The notes: a model not told the origin generated them from the sequence alone. Positions 25,985 through 37,429 are shown, counted from the stretch's first letter. The stretch is DNA of 64,000 bases from Erwinia persicina NBRC 102418 (GCF_001571305.1 NZ_BCTN01000011.1:62001-126000), one strand, 5' to 3'. A program made the numbers and translations.

Positions 25985-27250
25985 ATGTCTTTCCTTACTT
26001 TTATTGTCCATGATGTGCTGGGGCAGGCGTCAATTCTTATTTCATTGATAGCCATGATCGGTCTGATCGCCCTGAAAAAAAGCCCGGGTCAGGTCATTAC
26101 CGGCACATTAAAAACGTTACTGGGTTTTTTAGTCCTGCTCTCCGGTGCCAGTATTATTGTTGCCACCCTGACCTTCCTGGGCGATATCTTCCAGAAAGGC
26201 TTTAATATGCGGGGTGTTGTCACCGATGTTGGCTCTATTGCCGGTATCGCGCAGCAGACGCTGGGGCGCGAAACGGCATTGATTATGGTGGTCGCCTTTG
26301 TGGTTAACATCCTTATCGCCCGGCTGACGCGGTATAAGTACATCTTTCTGACCGGGCAGGCCTCCCTGTGGATGGCGACGGTGTGCTCGGTGATCGGCTA
26401 TATGGGCGGGCTGCGCGGCGTGGAACTGATCCTGCTCGGCGGGGGGATCGCTGGCGTGATGGCGGTGCTGATGCCGGCAATTGCCCAGCCGATCGTGCGT
26501 AAGATCACCGGTGGGGATGATATTGCCCTTGGCCACTTCTGTACGATTGGCTATATGGTGCAGGCCGGGGTGGCGAAAGTCACCGGAGATGTCAGCAAGA
26601 GTACCGAAGATGTGGAGCTGCCGCAGGCGCTGTCATTCCTGCAGGATACCTATCTTTCGATGATGGTGGTGATGATCCCGATCTATCTGATTCCGGCGAT
26701 TGCCGCTGGCCCGGAAGTGGTGGCGGCGTCATCTAACGGCGTCAATTATCTGGTCTACAGCTTCCTGCAGGCGATCCAGTTTGTAGTAGGGGTGTATGTG
26801 CTGCTGGCAGGGGTGCGCCTGCTGCTGGCTGAAATTGTTCCGGCGTTTCGCGGTATTGCGCTGCGCATTGTTCCGGATGCGGTTCCGGCCCTCGACTGCC
26901 CGGTGCTGTTTCCCTATGCACCGAATGCGGTGATTATCGGCTTTATTTCCACCACGGCCGGAGCGGTGATCGGGATGTTTCTGTTCCCGTGGGTGGGGCT
27001 GGCGATGATCCTGCCGGGGATGCTGACGAACTTCTTTGCTGGTGGCACCGCCGGGATCTTTGCTAACGCAGTCGGCGGGCGACGCGGAGCCATTATAGGC
27101 GGTGTGTTCCACGGGTTGTTTATTACGCTGCTGCCCGCCCTCCTCCTGCCGCTGCTTGGTCAGTACGGTTTCCAGAATGTCACCTTCAGCGACTCGGATG
27201 TGATCGGGGTCGGGCTGGTGTTCGGCCATATCCTTAACTTCTTTCACTAA
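25985..27250 (+). CDS. PTS EIIC permease, ascorbate (SgaT/UlaA) family
   Basis: A 421-residue membrane protein with about ten hydrophobic segments and SgaT/UlaA-family phrases (VGSIAGIAQQTLGRETALIM, FLTGQASLWMATVCSV, GHFCTIGYMVQAGVAKVTGD, PGMLTNFFAGGTAGIFANAV). Family members import ascorbate, arabitol or other sugar acids and polyols with phosphorylation by EIIB. The EIIA-EIIB-EIIC gene order here lacks the rest of the E. coli ula pathway (no UlaG lactonase or UlaD/E/F), so a substrate other than ascorbate is likely. GGGGAG precedes the ATG. Confidence 0.88.
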   Translation: MSFLTFIVHDVLGQASILISLIAMIGLIALKKSPGQVITGTLKTLLGFLVLLSGASIIVATLTFLGDIFQKGFNMRGVVTDVGSIAGIAQQTLGRETALIMVVAFVVNILIARLTRYKYIFLTGQASLWMATVCSVIGYMGGLRGVELILLGGGIAGVMAVLMPAIAQPIVRKITGGDDIALGHFCTIGYMVQAGVAKVTGDVSKSTEDVELPQALSFLQDTYLSMMVVMIPIYLIPAIAAGPEVVAASSNGVNYLVYSFLQAIQFVVGVYVLLAGVRLLLAEIVPAFRGIALRIVPDAVPALDCPVLFPYAPNAVIIGFISTTAGAVIGMFLFPWVGLAMILPGMLTNFFAGGTAGIFANAVGGRRGAIIGGVFHGLFITLLPALLLPLLGQYGFQNVTFSDSDVIGVGLVFGHILNFFH

Positions 27251-27267
27251 CTGATTCAGGAGGCTTT

Positions 27268-27570
27268 ATGGATGCGATTGATAAGATCTTACAACAGGCA
27301 TTACCGGCTAAAGCCTGTGCCGAGGCGTTGAATGAGCTGGGTAAGCAATTTATGGCACAGGAGGACAGCGACAGCGCCATTCAGTGCTGGGAGGAGAGTA
27401 TGTCGCGCTACGGCAAACCGGGTTTTGCCCAGGCACAACTGATGAAAGCTTACAACGCCAAACGCCGCGCCTGTTCGCAGGCGGGTGACGGTCAGGGCGT
27501 GGAGCGCTACTCGGAAAAAATCGACGGACTGATGCAGCAGAGTAAGGACGCGATCCGCTACGGGTTTTGA
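27268..27570 (+). CDS. Small TPR-like protein of the PTS operon, unknown function
   Basis: A 100-residue soluble protein with no signal peptide, preceded by a strong AGGAGG and 17 bases after the EIIC stop. It is mostly helical by composition; the segment LNELGKQFMAQEDSDSAIQC resembles a tetratricopeptide repeat helix pair. I do not recognise a named family. Its place as last gene before the terminator suggests that it belongs to the sugar system, perhaps as a helper or regulator protein, but that is inference from location only. Confidence 0.7.
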   Translation: MDAIDKILQQALPAKACAEALNELGKQFMAQEDSDSAIQCWEESMSRYGKPGFAQAQLMKAYNAKRRACSQAGDGQGVERYSEKIDGLMQQSKDAIRYGF

Positions 27571-27698
27571 AAGGCGATGCTGGCGGTGGTGCCGCTGAAC
27601 CGCATCGGTACGCCTGACTGCGTGCTGAACCTGACGGGATGCTGCTGGCCGGACTGTGATGGGATCTGCAGCGGTCAGCAGGTGAGACAGGGGCGTTA

Positions 27699-27733
27699 CC
27701 GGGGGGACCTTCTTTTTCGGTCGCCCCGGTTTT
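27699..27733 (+). terminator. Rho-independent terminator of the aldolase-PTS operon
   Basis: CCGGGGGGACC at 27699-27709 pairs with GGTCGCCCCGG at 27719-27729 with one mismatch, over a 9-base loop, and is followed by TTTT. It sits about 130 bases after the last gene and nine bases before the end of the convergent bglA. Confidence 0.8.
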
Positions 27734-27741
27734 AAACCCTG

Positions 27742-29205
<1,464 letters not shown>

Positions 29206-29251
29206 TTAACAACGTCTGTAAAAAAACCGCGCCGCAGGGGCACGGTGAGAA

Positions 29252-30742
<1,491 letters not shown>

Positions 30743-30765
30743 TCACGGGCTGGCGGAATAAAGGG

Positions 30766-31089
30766 TCAGCCCTTTTGTTTCAGTGCCTGGACTTCGCGAT
30801 GCAGAAGGATGATCTCTTCGGCCAGTTCGCGGCACAGCATGGCGTTCATCAGATGGTCCTGCGCATGCACCAGAATCAGGTTGACCGGCACCTTACCCAC
30901 CCCCTCGTCAGCACCGATCAGTGCCGTCTGGATTTTATGCGCCGCCTTTGCGGCGGCCCCTGCGGCAGCCAGTTGGGCATCCGCTTCCTGCCAGTCATAA
31001 CTGCGTGCAGCGCGCAGCGCCTGCATGGAGCATGAGCGGGCTTCACCGGCATGAATGATCAGCTCCATCACCGTTGTTTCCATATCCAT
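30766..31089 (-). CDS. PTS EIIA component, lactose/cellobiose type
   Basis: A 107-residue EIIA. The start at 31089 overlaps the EIIC stop by one base (TAATG); a second ATG two codons on is possible. The phospho-histidine is H75 in LVHAQDHLMNAM, with D78 as the metal-binding aspartate of the trimeric lactose-type EIIA. It receives phosphate from HPr and gives it to the EIIB encoded at 32408. EIIB, EIIC and EIIA genes are in this order from the promoter. Confidence 0.9.
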   Translation of the reverse strand: MDMETTVMELIIHAGEARSCSMQALRAARSYDWQEADAQLAAAGAAAKAAHKIQTALIGADEGVGKVPVNLILVHAQDHLMNAMLCRELAEEIILLHREVQALKQKG

Positions 31090-32411
31090 TATCGGTTCTC
31101 CACGGCGTTCAGTTCGGCTTCTGCCGGAGTGGGTTTTTCCTGTTTTAACAGCTCGCGTTCGTACATTTTGAAGAAGGGATAGTAAATCAGCGTCGAGACC
31201 ACAATCAGCACGCCGACCAGAATCACCGCACGGAAGTCCCAGCCGGTGGACCAGGCGGCACCAATCGGGCCGGGGGTCGTCCACGGGGCCAGCGACACCA
31301 CGTGGTTCACCAGATCGGTACGCGTCGCCACCCAGGCAATGATCGCATTGACCAGTGGGGCGGTGATAAAGGGAATAAACAGCAGCGGGTTCATCACTAC
31401 CGGGGAACCAAAGATAATCGGCTCGTTAATGTTAAACATGCTGGGAACCAGGCCCAGCTTACCGATAGAACGAAGATGTGCTGAACGGCTGCGCAGATAC
31501 AGGAACACCAGCCCCATGGTGGAGCCAGACCCACCAACGACAATAAAGAACTGCCAGAAGGGTTCGATAAAGATCTGCGTAATCGGTTCACCGGCATTCA
31601 GCGCCTGCTGGTTAATCCCAAGATTGGTCAGCCAGAAGGCCTGCAATATGCCGCCAACGATCACCGCGCCGTGGATACCGGCAAACCACAGCAGGTGGCA
31701 GAGCAGCACGGCAATCAGCACCGCAGGCAGTGAGTCAGACGCCGAGATGATTGGCTTGAAGAGCGCCATAATCGCCTGCGGTAACAGCATGCCGAACTGA
31801 TCCTGCACCAGCAGGCTGAGTGGGAACAGCGTCAGGAAAATCGCCAGAATCGGGATCAGCAGGTCAAACGACTGGCGGATTTTGGGGGGAACCTGCTCCG
31901 GCAGCTTAAAGCCAATATGGTGTTTCTGCAGGAAGTGCATCAGTTCGGTGGAATAGAGGCTGACGATAATCGCCGTAAAGATGCCTTCTCCGCCCAGCGA
32001 TCCCACCGGCAGGGCACCGTTGCTCTGGGGGGACGCCACTAACAGGAATGACATCAGCGACAGACAGGCAGCCATAAAGCCATTCATCTTATAGCTGATT
32101 GCCAGGTTATAGGCGATGGCGGCGGCGATATACACCGCCATGATGCCCATGGTCATGTTGTACGGCATCATGATCTGCGCGGAATGACGCTCGACCATCC
32201 CCAGCCACCAGCGGGCAAAGGCCCACTGGCTGTCGGCACCAAACGGCGGATGGGCGAACAGCAGCATAAACGAACCCACAATCAGGAACGGCATCGAGGA
32301 GATAAACCCGTCTTTGATTGCCACCACGTGGCGCTGGCTGGACAGCCTTGCCGCGATGGGGCTGATCCGGTTCTCTATCACGCCGAACAGAGACTCGCTG
32401 AAGCGACTCAT
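31089..32411 (-). CDS. PTS EIIC permease, cellobiose/aryl-beta-glucoside type
   Basis: A 440-residue inner-membrane protein of the CelB/ChbC/LacE-like family with about ten hydrophobic spans. Typical phrases are VAIKDGFISSMPFLIVGSFM, LLWFAGIHGAVIVGGILQAF, GGSGSTMGLVFLYL and SMFNINEPIIFGSPVVMNPL. It binds and translocates beta-glucosides such as cellobiose. Its first codons overlap the end of the EIIB gene by four bases, and its stop overlaps the EIIA start, so the three PTS genes are tightly coupled. Confidence 0.92.
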   Translation of the reverse strand: MSRFSESLFGVIENRISPIAARLSSQRHVVAIKDGFISSMPFLIVGSFMLLFAHPPFGADSQWAFARWWLGMVERHSAQIMMPYNMTMGIMAVYIAAAIAYNLAISYKMNGFMAACLSLMSFLLVASPQSNGALPVGSLGGEGIFTAIIVSLYSTELMHFLQKHHIGFKLPEQVPPKIRQSFDLLIPILAIFLTLFPLSLLVQDQFGMLLPQAIMALFKPIISASDSLPAVLIAVLLCHLLWFAGIHGAVIVGGILQAFWLTNLGINQQALNAGEPITQIFIEPFWQFFIVVGGSGSTMGLVFLYLRSRSAHLRSIGKLGLVPSMFNINEPIIFGSPVVMNPLLFIPFITAPLVNAIIAWVATRTDLVNHVVSLAPWTTPGPIGAAWSTGWDFRAVILVGVLIVVSTLIYYPFFKMYERELLKQEKPTPAEAELNAVENR

Positions 32412-32731
32412 TGCTGGGGCCCGCCGTTCTGGATCATCGCCAGCGCTTCCGTGAGGATCTTTTCACCGTTCATCATGCCGTAATCCATGGTATTGATGAC
32501 CGCAATAGGCTTATTCAGCTCATCAGCCAGCGGCTTAAAATCCACCAGCTTATATTTAATTTGTGGGCCCAGCAGACAGCAATCGTAGTCGGCTATTCGC
32601 TCATTAAACTCATCCAGACCGACGGCATTAATCTCTACAGCAATCCCTTTTTCTTTAGCGGATTTTTCCATCCGCTGGACGACCATACTGGTAGACATAC
32701 CTGCAGCACAACAGAGTAAGATTTTATTCAT
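32408..32731 (-). CDS. PTS EIIB component, lactose/cellobiose type
   Basis: A 107-residue EIIB with the phospho-cysteine C8 in LLCCAAGMSTSMVVQRM, and LLGPQIKYKL as in ChbB-like proteins. It is the promoter-proximal gene of the five-gene operon (EIIB, EIIC, EIIA, GH1, bglA). Its start lies opposite the AscG-like regulator, with two operator-like palindromes between them. Confidence 0.9.
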   Translation of the reverse strand: MNKILLCCAAGMSTSMVVQRMEKSAKEKGIAVEINAVGLDEFNERIADYDCCLLGPQIKYKLVDFKPLADELNKPIAVINTMDYGMMNGEKILTEALAMIQNGGPQQ

Positions 32732-32771
32732 GGTTGTTCTCCGGTCTGGGTTTCCTTAATAAATAGCCGAA

Positions 32772-32798
32772 AGGAACCCGTTTCTGCAACCGGTTTCA
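32772..32798. promoter_or_regulatory. Tandem AscG-type operators
   Basis: TGCAACCGGTTTCA at 32785-32798 matches the AscG site TGAAACCGGTTTCA at 13 of 14 positions, and AGGAACCCGTTTCT at 32772-32785 is a second, weaker copy abutting it. Both lie 40-70 bases upstream of the EIIB start and about 100-125 bases upstream of the regulator gene, a fitting place for repression of the sugar operon. Confidence 0.7.
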
Positions 32799-32896
32799 TA
32801 TTCATTAATTTGTTCTGTGAGCAGGATCGCAAAGGTATGGGAGTACGATAAAACAGGCTATTATGACCACAAGAGTTTCGCTTTCAGGATGCCACA

Positions 32897-33919
32897 ATGA
32901 TTACCATGCTGGACGTTGCAAAAAAGGCGGGCGTATCAAAAGCGACTGTATCCCGGGTGCTGGCGGGAAACAGTTACGTCAGCAAGAGCACGCAGGAAAG
33001 AGTTTTTAAAGCCATTGAAGAGACCGGTTATCGGCCGAATTTACTCGCGCGTAACCTGGCGACCAGCAAATCGCAAAATATTGGGCTGGTGGTGACGAAT
33101 ACGCTGTATAACGGCCCCTATTTTAGCGAGCTGTTATTCCAGGCGGCAACGTTAACGGAACAGCATGGCAGACAGCTGCTGCTGGCAGACGGCAAACATG
33201 ACGCCCGTCAGGAGCGTCAGGCTATTGAGTTTTTACTCGATCTGCGCTGTGATGCGATTATTATTTATCCGCGTTTTCTCAATACCATCGAACTTGACGA
33301 GATTATTGAAAAAACCCATAAACCCATTATCGTCGTCAATCGTCAGCTGGAAAAACACCCCGAACACTGTGTGATCGCGGCGCATGAGCAGAACACGTTT
33401 GATGCCGTCAATTATCTGGTTTCCCGGGGCCATCGTGATATCGCCTTTATTTCCGGCTCACCCGATTCACCGACCGGTAACAGCCGCCTGAACGGCTATA
33501 CGCAGGCCCTGCGGGCGCATCATATTGCCTTTAATGCCCAGCGTCTGGCGCAGGGAAGCTGGTCATTACAGAGTGGCTATGAGGCGGGGCTGGCGCTGCT
33601 GGAGCAGGGCGCTGAATTTACCGCGCTGGTGGCCAGCAACGATGACATGGCGATTGGTGCGGCTAAGGCGCTGTCTGCCGCCGGTAAGCGTATTCCGCAG
33701 GATGTTTCCCTGCTCAGTTTCGATGATATTCCCATGGCCGCGTTTTTTGTTCCGCCGCTGACTACCGTCCATGTGCCGGTCGGGGAGATGATTATGCATA
33801 CGCTGGAGAAACTGGTAATGATGCTGGATGGCAAGCCTGCAGAGCCCTTGCCGGCGTTTAACGGTCAGCTGATCGTACGTGATTCCGTGGTGGCCGGCCC
33901 CTATCTGGGACGCACCTGA
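32897..33919 (+). CDS. ascG: LacI-family repressor, AscG-like
   Basis: A 340-residue LacI/GalR regulator that tracks E. coli AscG along its length (MLDVAKKAGVSKATVSRVLA, GYRPNLLARNLATSKSQ, LVVTNTLYNGPYFSELLF, LVASNDDMAIGAAKAL). The first 55 residues are the helix-turn-helix and hinge; the rest is the periplasmic-binding-protein-like effector domain. It is divergent from the cellobiose-type PTS operon and presumably represses it until a beta-glucoside is present. E. coli AscG controls ascFB and is paired with different genes, so the symbol is by homology. Confidence 0.87.
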   Translation: MITMLDVAKKAGVSKATVSRVLAGNSYVSKSTQERVFKAIEETGYRPNLLARNLATSKSQNIGLVVTNTLYNGPYFSELLFQAATLTEQHGRQLLLADGKHDARQERQAIEFLLDLRCDAIIIYPRFLNTIELDEIIEKTHKPIIVVNRQLEKHPEHCVIAAHEQNTFDAVNYLVSRGHRDIAFISGSPDSPTGNSRLNGYTQALRAHHIAFNAQRLAQGSWSLQSGYEAGLALLEQGAEFTALVASNDDMAIGAAKALSAAGKRIPQDVSLLSFDDIPMAAFFVPPLTTVHVPVGEMIMHTLEKLVMMLDGKPAEPLPAFNGQLIVRDSVVAGPYLGRT

Positions 33920-34209
33920 CCTCCTCCGGGCCGGGACTGGATGGGGTTGAACAGGCTGTTTGCCTGTCTGAAAAATATCCCCGTCATACAGAGGTTCTGA
34001 CTGAACCTTAATAACACAGGGTTATTATTGGGTTAAATAATATTTCCCCGGACAGGTATTTCATCCCCGCATTTGTATTGATTTGACGTGAAAATGACAT
34101 GATAATACGCGGGCAAAAATCTCTGTTAATTCACTGAACGTTGTATGGAAATACGATGCATTTATGCTATCGGTTTTCCTGTACCCGGTCGCCTTAAAGG
34201 AATGGAATC
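33920..34209. other. Intergenic region before fepE
   Basis: The gap holds a small ACAGGC/GCCTGT hairpin soon after the regulator stop, without a T-tract, then AT-rich DNA where the fepE promoter must lie. The fepE ribosome binding site AAGGA is at 34197-34201. I see no gene here. Confidence 0.5.
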
Positions 34210-35352
34210 ATGAGTGACATCAAAATGGATGATATTTCATCTGCACGCCCTGGTAATCAGGCACTGAAGCCTTATGTGCATCAGGACGATGAACTCGATC
34301 TGCTGGGGTTACTGAGTATTCTGCTTAACCGTAAGTTTTTCGTGATTGCGATTACCGGACTGGCCGTGCTGGCCGGGGCGGGCATGAGTTATCTGATTCC
34401 GCAGCGCTGGACCAGTTCCGCCGTGCTGGTGCCCGCAGAGGCACCACAGTTGCGTAGTATGGAAAAAATCCTGACCGAACTGAACGTACTGGATATTAAA
34501 ACGGATATCACCCCTGACTCGCTGCTGTCTGATTTTATGCGTAACTTTGATTCGCGCAGCCTGCGCGAGAAATATCTGGTTAATACCACTTATTTTAAAG
34601 AGCTGGCAAAAGACAAAGCAGATACACCGGATACACGTAACCGGCTGGTGAATGCCATTTTGCAGGGAAATATCGATTCGCACAGCTCCGTGCAAGATAA
34701 AGATGCCGCGAAAAAAGAGTATCGCTACTACGAAATTAAATACACTGCCGAAAACCCCGTTGCCGCCCGCGATCTGCTGGAGGGGTACATTAATTATGTT
34801 TCGGATGTGGTGCAGAGTGAGTTACATCAGCGCATCAACTACCAGATTGATATGCTGAAAGGCAAAGCCATCGGACAATATAATCTGGATGTCAGCCGTG
34901 CCGAAAACGCCCACCGAATCAAACTGGAACGTTTGCAATACGCGCTGCAGATTGCTAACTCCGCCGGGCTGAAGCAGCCGTCGTGGAGCAATGGCCGTAC
35001 CATTCAGGATGACCCGGACTTTTCAGTGACCCTGGGCGCGGATGGCCTGGCGCGCAAACTTCAGATTGAGCAGGCGATCTCCGATCCTGCCCGGCTGAGT
35101 GCCGACTTACAGAACCGCCGGCTGTATATTGAAAAACTGAACGCGGTGAAAATTAATGAGCTGCACGTTGAGCCGTTCAAATACATGCGTGCGCCCTATG
35201 AGCCTATCCAGCGTGATGCGCCAAAACGGTCGCTGATTGTTCTGCTGTTTGGTCTGGCAGGCCTCATCGCCAGCTGCAGCTACGTGCTGCTGAACCATGC
35301 GATGAAAAATCGCAGTCAGCCTGTTGATCTCCTGCCGAAACGCCTGAACTAA
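34210..35352 (+). CDS. fepE: O-antigen chain-length regulator, FepE-type polysaccharide co-polymerase
   Basis: A 380-residue Wzz-type protein. One membrane helix lies near residues 45-65 (FFVIAITGLAVLAGAGMSYL) and the second near 345-365 (SLIVLLFGLAGLIASCSYVL), with a long periplasmic helical domain between them. The N-terminal DELDLLGLLSILL stretch and the C-terminal FKYMRAPYEPIQRDAPKRSL proline-rich motif are family marks. FepE sets very long O-antigen chains by controlling the Wzy polymerase. In E. coli fepE sits beside the enterobactin genes; here it stands alone between an ascG-type gene and a permease. Strong ribosome site AAGGA. Confidence 0.85.
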   Translation: MSDIKMDDISSARPGNQALKPYVHQDDELDLLGLLSILLNRKFFVIAITGLAVLAGAGMSYLIPQRWTSSAVLVPAEAPQLRSMEKILTELNVLDIKTDITPDSLLSDFMRNFDSRSLREKYLVNTTYFKELAKDKADTPDTRNRLVNAILQGNIDSHSSVQDKDAAKKEYRYYEIKYTAENPVAARDLLEGYINYVSDVVQSELHQRINYQIDMLKGKAIGQYNLDVSRAENAHRIKLERLQYALQIANSAGLKQPSWSNGRTIQDDPDFSVTLGADGLARKLQIEQAISDPARLSADLQNRRLYIEKLNAVKINELHVEPFKYMRAPYEPIQRDAPKRSLIVLLFGLAGLIASCSYVLLNHAMKNRSQPVDLLPKRLN

Positions 35353-35360
35353 GCGGCTAT

Positions 35361-35388
35361 CCGGGCAGCGCATAGCGCTGCTGCCCGG
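35361..35388. terminator. Shared hairpin between fepE and the NCS1 permease gene
   Basis: CCGGGCAGC at 35361-35369 pairs perfectly with GCTGCCCGG at 35380-35388. It lies nine bases after the fepE stop and ten before the end of the convergent permease gene, so it can act for both strands. No strong T-run. Confidence 0.6.
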
Positions 35389-35397
35389 CTCACCTGT

Positions 35398-36693
35398 TTA
35401 CACGGCCGGAGTGACTGCCCGCTTGCGCAGTGCCAGGCACAGCACATAATAAATGACGCACGAAACCAGCAGCGAATTGATTGTTGGCACCCCCCATTCG
35501 GTCACCAGGCCAATCACACTGCCAATCAGCGTGGCGATAATCGCCGTCCAGCCAATCACCGGCGTTTCGCTTTCATTCGGTAATTTTCCCTCAGCCCGGC
35601 TTCTGTCCAGCACGGCACGATGGGAACGCAGCAGCAGGTAATCAACCAGCATAATGCCGAGGATCGGCGGGAATACCACGCCCAGTACGGTGAGGAAATC
35701 GACGAAGCGGTCAAGGATGCCCAGTACTGAAAGCAGCGTACCTAACACACCAATGGCCAGCGTGGTGTGACGATATTGCAGCTTCCTGCCACTGATACCT
35801 TCCACGGCGTTAATCACCCCCAGGGAAGAGGAGTAGAGGTTAAGATCGTTCACGCGCAGCGTGGAGAGGATCACCACCAGCAGTCCGACGCCGCCCGCCA
35901 CCTGTGACATGATGGTCACCACATCGGCGGTTTGCAGCGTACGGGCAATCATGATCGCCAGGCCGTTAACGATAAACTCACCGGCAATAATGGTCAGCAG
36001 CGTCACGCCAGCGACATGCTTAGACGATCGGGAATAGCGCGTCAGATCCGGCGTCATCAGGCTGGCCACAATCGCGCCGCCCACCACCATGGTGATTGCT
36101 GCACTGATGGTCAGCGGGCTGCCCGTCGGTGGCAGATCAATAATCTGTTGCAGGGTATGCCCGGACAATGTCTGGAAAGATATAAAACCGACCAGGCAGA
36201 TAAACAGTGGTACCGCGATACGCGCCGTGACGCGCAGCGCTTTGAAACCGAAGGTCACCAGCACGGTCAGCAGCAGACCGGAAAGCGTAGCGGCCAGCGG
36301 GAAGCCCAGTACGCCACCGAGGGCGAAATTCAGCGATTTGGCAAAGATGGCATTCTGAATGCCAAACCAGCCCAGCAGGCTGACGGCTACCACCAGCCCA
36401 ATCAGGACGGAACCAATCCGACCGAAGCCACACCAGCGGGCCAGCAGACTGCCTGAGATCCCTTCTTTCATCCCGGCGTAGCCCAGACCGAAGGTAACAA
36501 TACCAAAAATCACGCTCCCGGCCAGGATGGCCAGAAAGGCCGAGGCGAGACTCATGGAGTCGCCCAGCACCGCGCCCAGCATAAACTGGTCAAGTGCGGT
36601 CAGCATGCCCATGTGGACAACGGCAACGCTTAAAAAAGAGACGCGTTTATTCTCAGGCACGCGACTGAGTGGGTAATCTTCAATACGAATCAA
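35398..36693 (-). CDS. NCS1-family permease (CodB-like cytosine/purine type)
   Basis: A 431-residue, roughly 12-helix transporter of the nucleobase:cation symporter-1 family. I use the TTG at 36693 (Met-IRIEDYPLSRVPENKRVSF) because AAGGAA sits eight bases before it; an earlier in-frame TTG at 36711 has no ribosome site. Family stretches include SLASAFLAILAGSVIFGIVT, GMKEGISGSLLARWCGFGRI and SLMTPDLTRYSRSSKHVAGV. Members carry cytosine, allantoin, hydantoin, thiamine or similar ring compounds. The gene starts 22 bases downstream of a PAS-LuxR regulator and is probably co-transcribed with it. The substrate is unknown. Confidence 0.85.
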   Translation of the reverse strand: MIRIEDYPLSRVPENKRVSFLSVAVVHMGMLTALDQFMLGAVLGDSMSLASAFLAILAGSVIFGIVTFGLGYAGMKEGISGSLLARWCGFGRIGSVLIGLVVAVSLLGWFGIQNAIFAKSLNFALGGVLGFPLAATLSGLLLTVLVTFGFKALRVTARIAVPLFICLVGFISFQTLSGHTLQQIIDLPPTGSPLTISAAITMVVGGAIVASLMTPDLTRYSRSSKHVAGVTLLTIIAGEFIVNGLAIMIARTLQTADVVTIMSQVAGGVGLLVVILSTLRVNDLNLYSSSLGVINAVEGISGRKLQYRHTTLAIGVLGTLLSVLGILDRFVDFLTVLGVVFPPILGIMLVDYLLLRSHRAVLDRSRAEGKLPNESETPVIGWTAIIATLIGSVIGLVTEWGVPTINSLLVSCVIYYVLCLALRKRAVTPAV

Positions 36694-36715
36694 GTTGAGT
36701 TTCCTTCGCAAAAAA

Positions 36716-37405
36716 TTAAATAAACTGGATGCCCTTTTCGATCAGACGATCCGGTATAAAATTATCTAACCCAGCCTGGCGACAATATTCTTCAAACTGG
36801 CTCAGTGTATGCACCCCGGCCTTCTGATAGATGTTATAGATGCGGTTTTCTACCGTGCGGTGGCTGAGGTTATAAATCCGGGCAATCTCCTTCGTTGATA
36901 AGCGTTGCAGCATCAGAAACAGCGTATCCAGTTCGGAACGGGTAAACAGGTTATTGCTGACTTCGGTGGTCAGTACCCCGGGTTTTTGCTGTGTGATGTA
37001 CTTCAGGGGGGACATGGTATCCAGCAGTTTCGCATTCCAGGCGATGCCAATGAATTCACCGGCTGCATCATGCAGGGGGATCTTCTCGCTCACGTAGGGC
37101 GTTAAGCTTTTCTGGCCGAACCAGTAATGGGTTTCAATCACCGCTACGCGTCCGTTGGAGGCCAGTGTCCGGCGATCGTGCTCGATCAGCGCCTCTTCAC
37201 ACTCGGCCCAGGAGGCAGGAAAGTCGCTGTCCAGCTGGCCTTCAATATTGAATTTCTGCGGCGTATTGGTGTAAAGATACGCCGCTTTATTCATATAAAG
37301 ATGGCGGGATTCAGGATCTTTAATGCCCCAGGGTTCGGATAAGTGTTCCATCATGGCAATCAGTGCGCTGAAGTCTGACCGTGCTTTATCATCCGGCAAT
37401 TCCAT
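36716..37405 (-). CDS. PAS-LuxR family transcriptional regulator
   Basis: A 229-residue regulator. The N-terminal 125 residues look like a PAS sensor (EPWGIKDPESRHLYMNKAAY, then PLHDAAGEFIGIAWNAKLLD), and the C-terminal 65 residues are a LuxR-type helix-turn-helix (LLMLQRLSTKEIARIYNLSH, RTVENRIYNIYQKAG). The start at 37405 has an AGGGGGG ribosome site. It immediately precedes the NCS1 permease gene, so it may sense a nucleobase-like compound and control its uptake; that is inferred from gene order. No histidine kinase or receiver domain is present, so this is a one-component system. Confidence 0.82.
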   Translation of the reverse strand: MELPDDKARSDFSALIAMMEHLSEPWGIKDPESRHLYMNKAAYLYTNTPQKFNIEGQLDSDFPASWAECEEALIEHDRRTLASNGRVAVIETHYWFGQKSLTPYVSEKIPLHDAAGEFIGIAWNAKLLDTMSPLKYITQQKPGVLTTEVSNNLFTRSELDTLFLMLQRLSTKEIARIYNLSHRTVENRIYNIYQKAGVHTLSQFEEYCRQAGLDNFIPDRLIEKGIQFI

Positions 37406-37429
37406 TTTCCCCCCTGAGGACTGTCTCTG

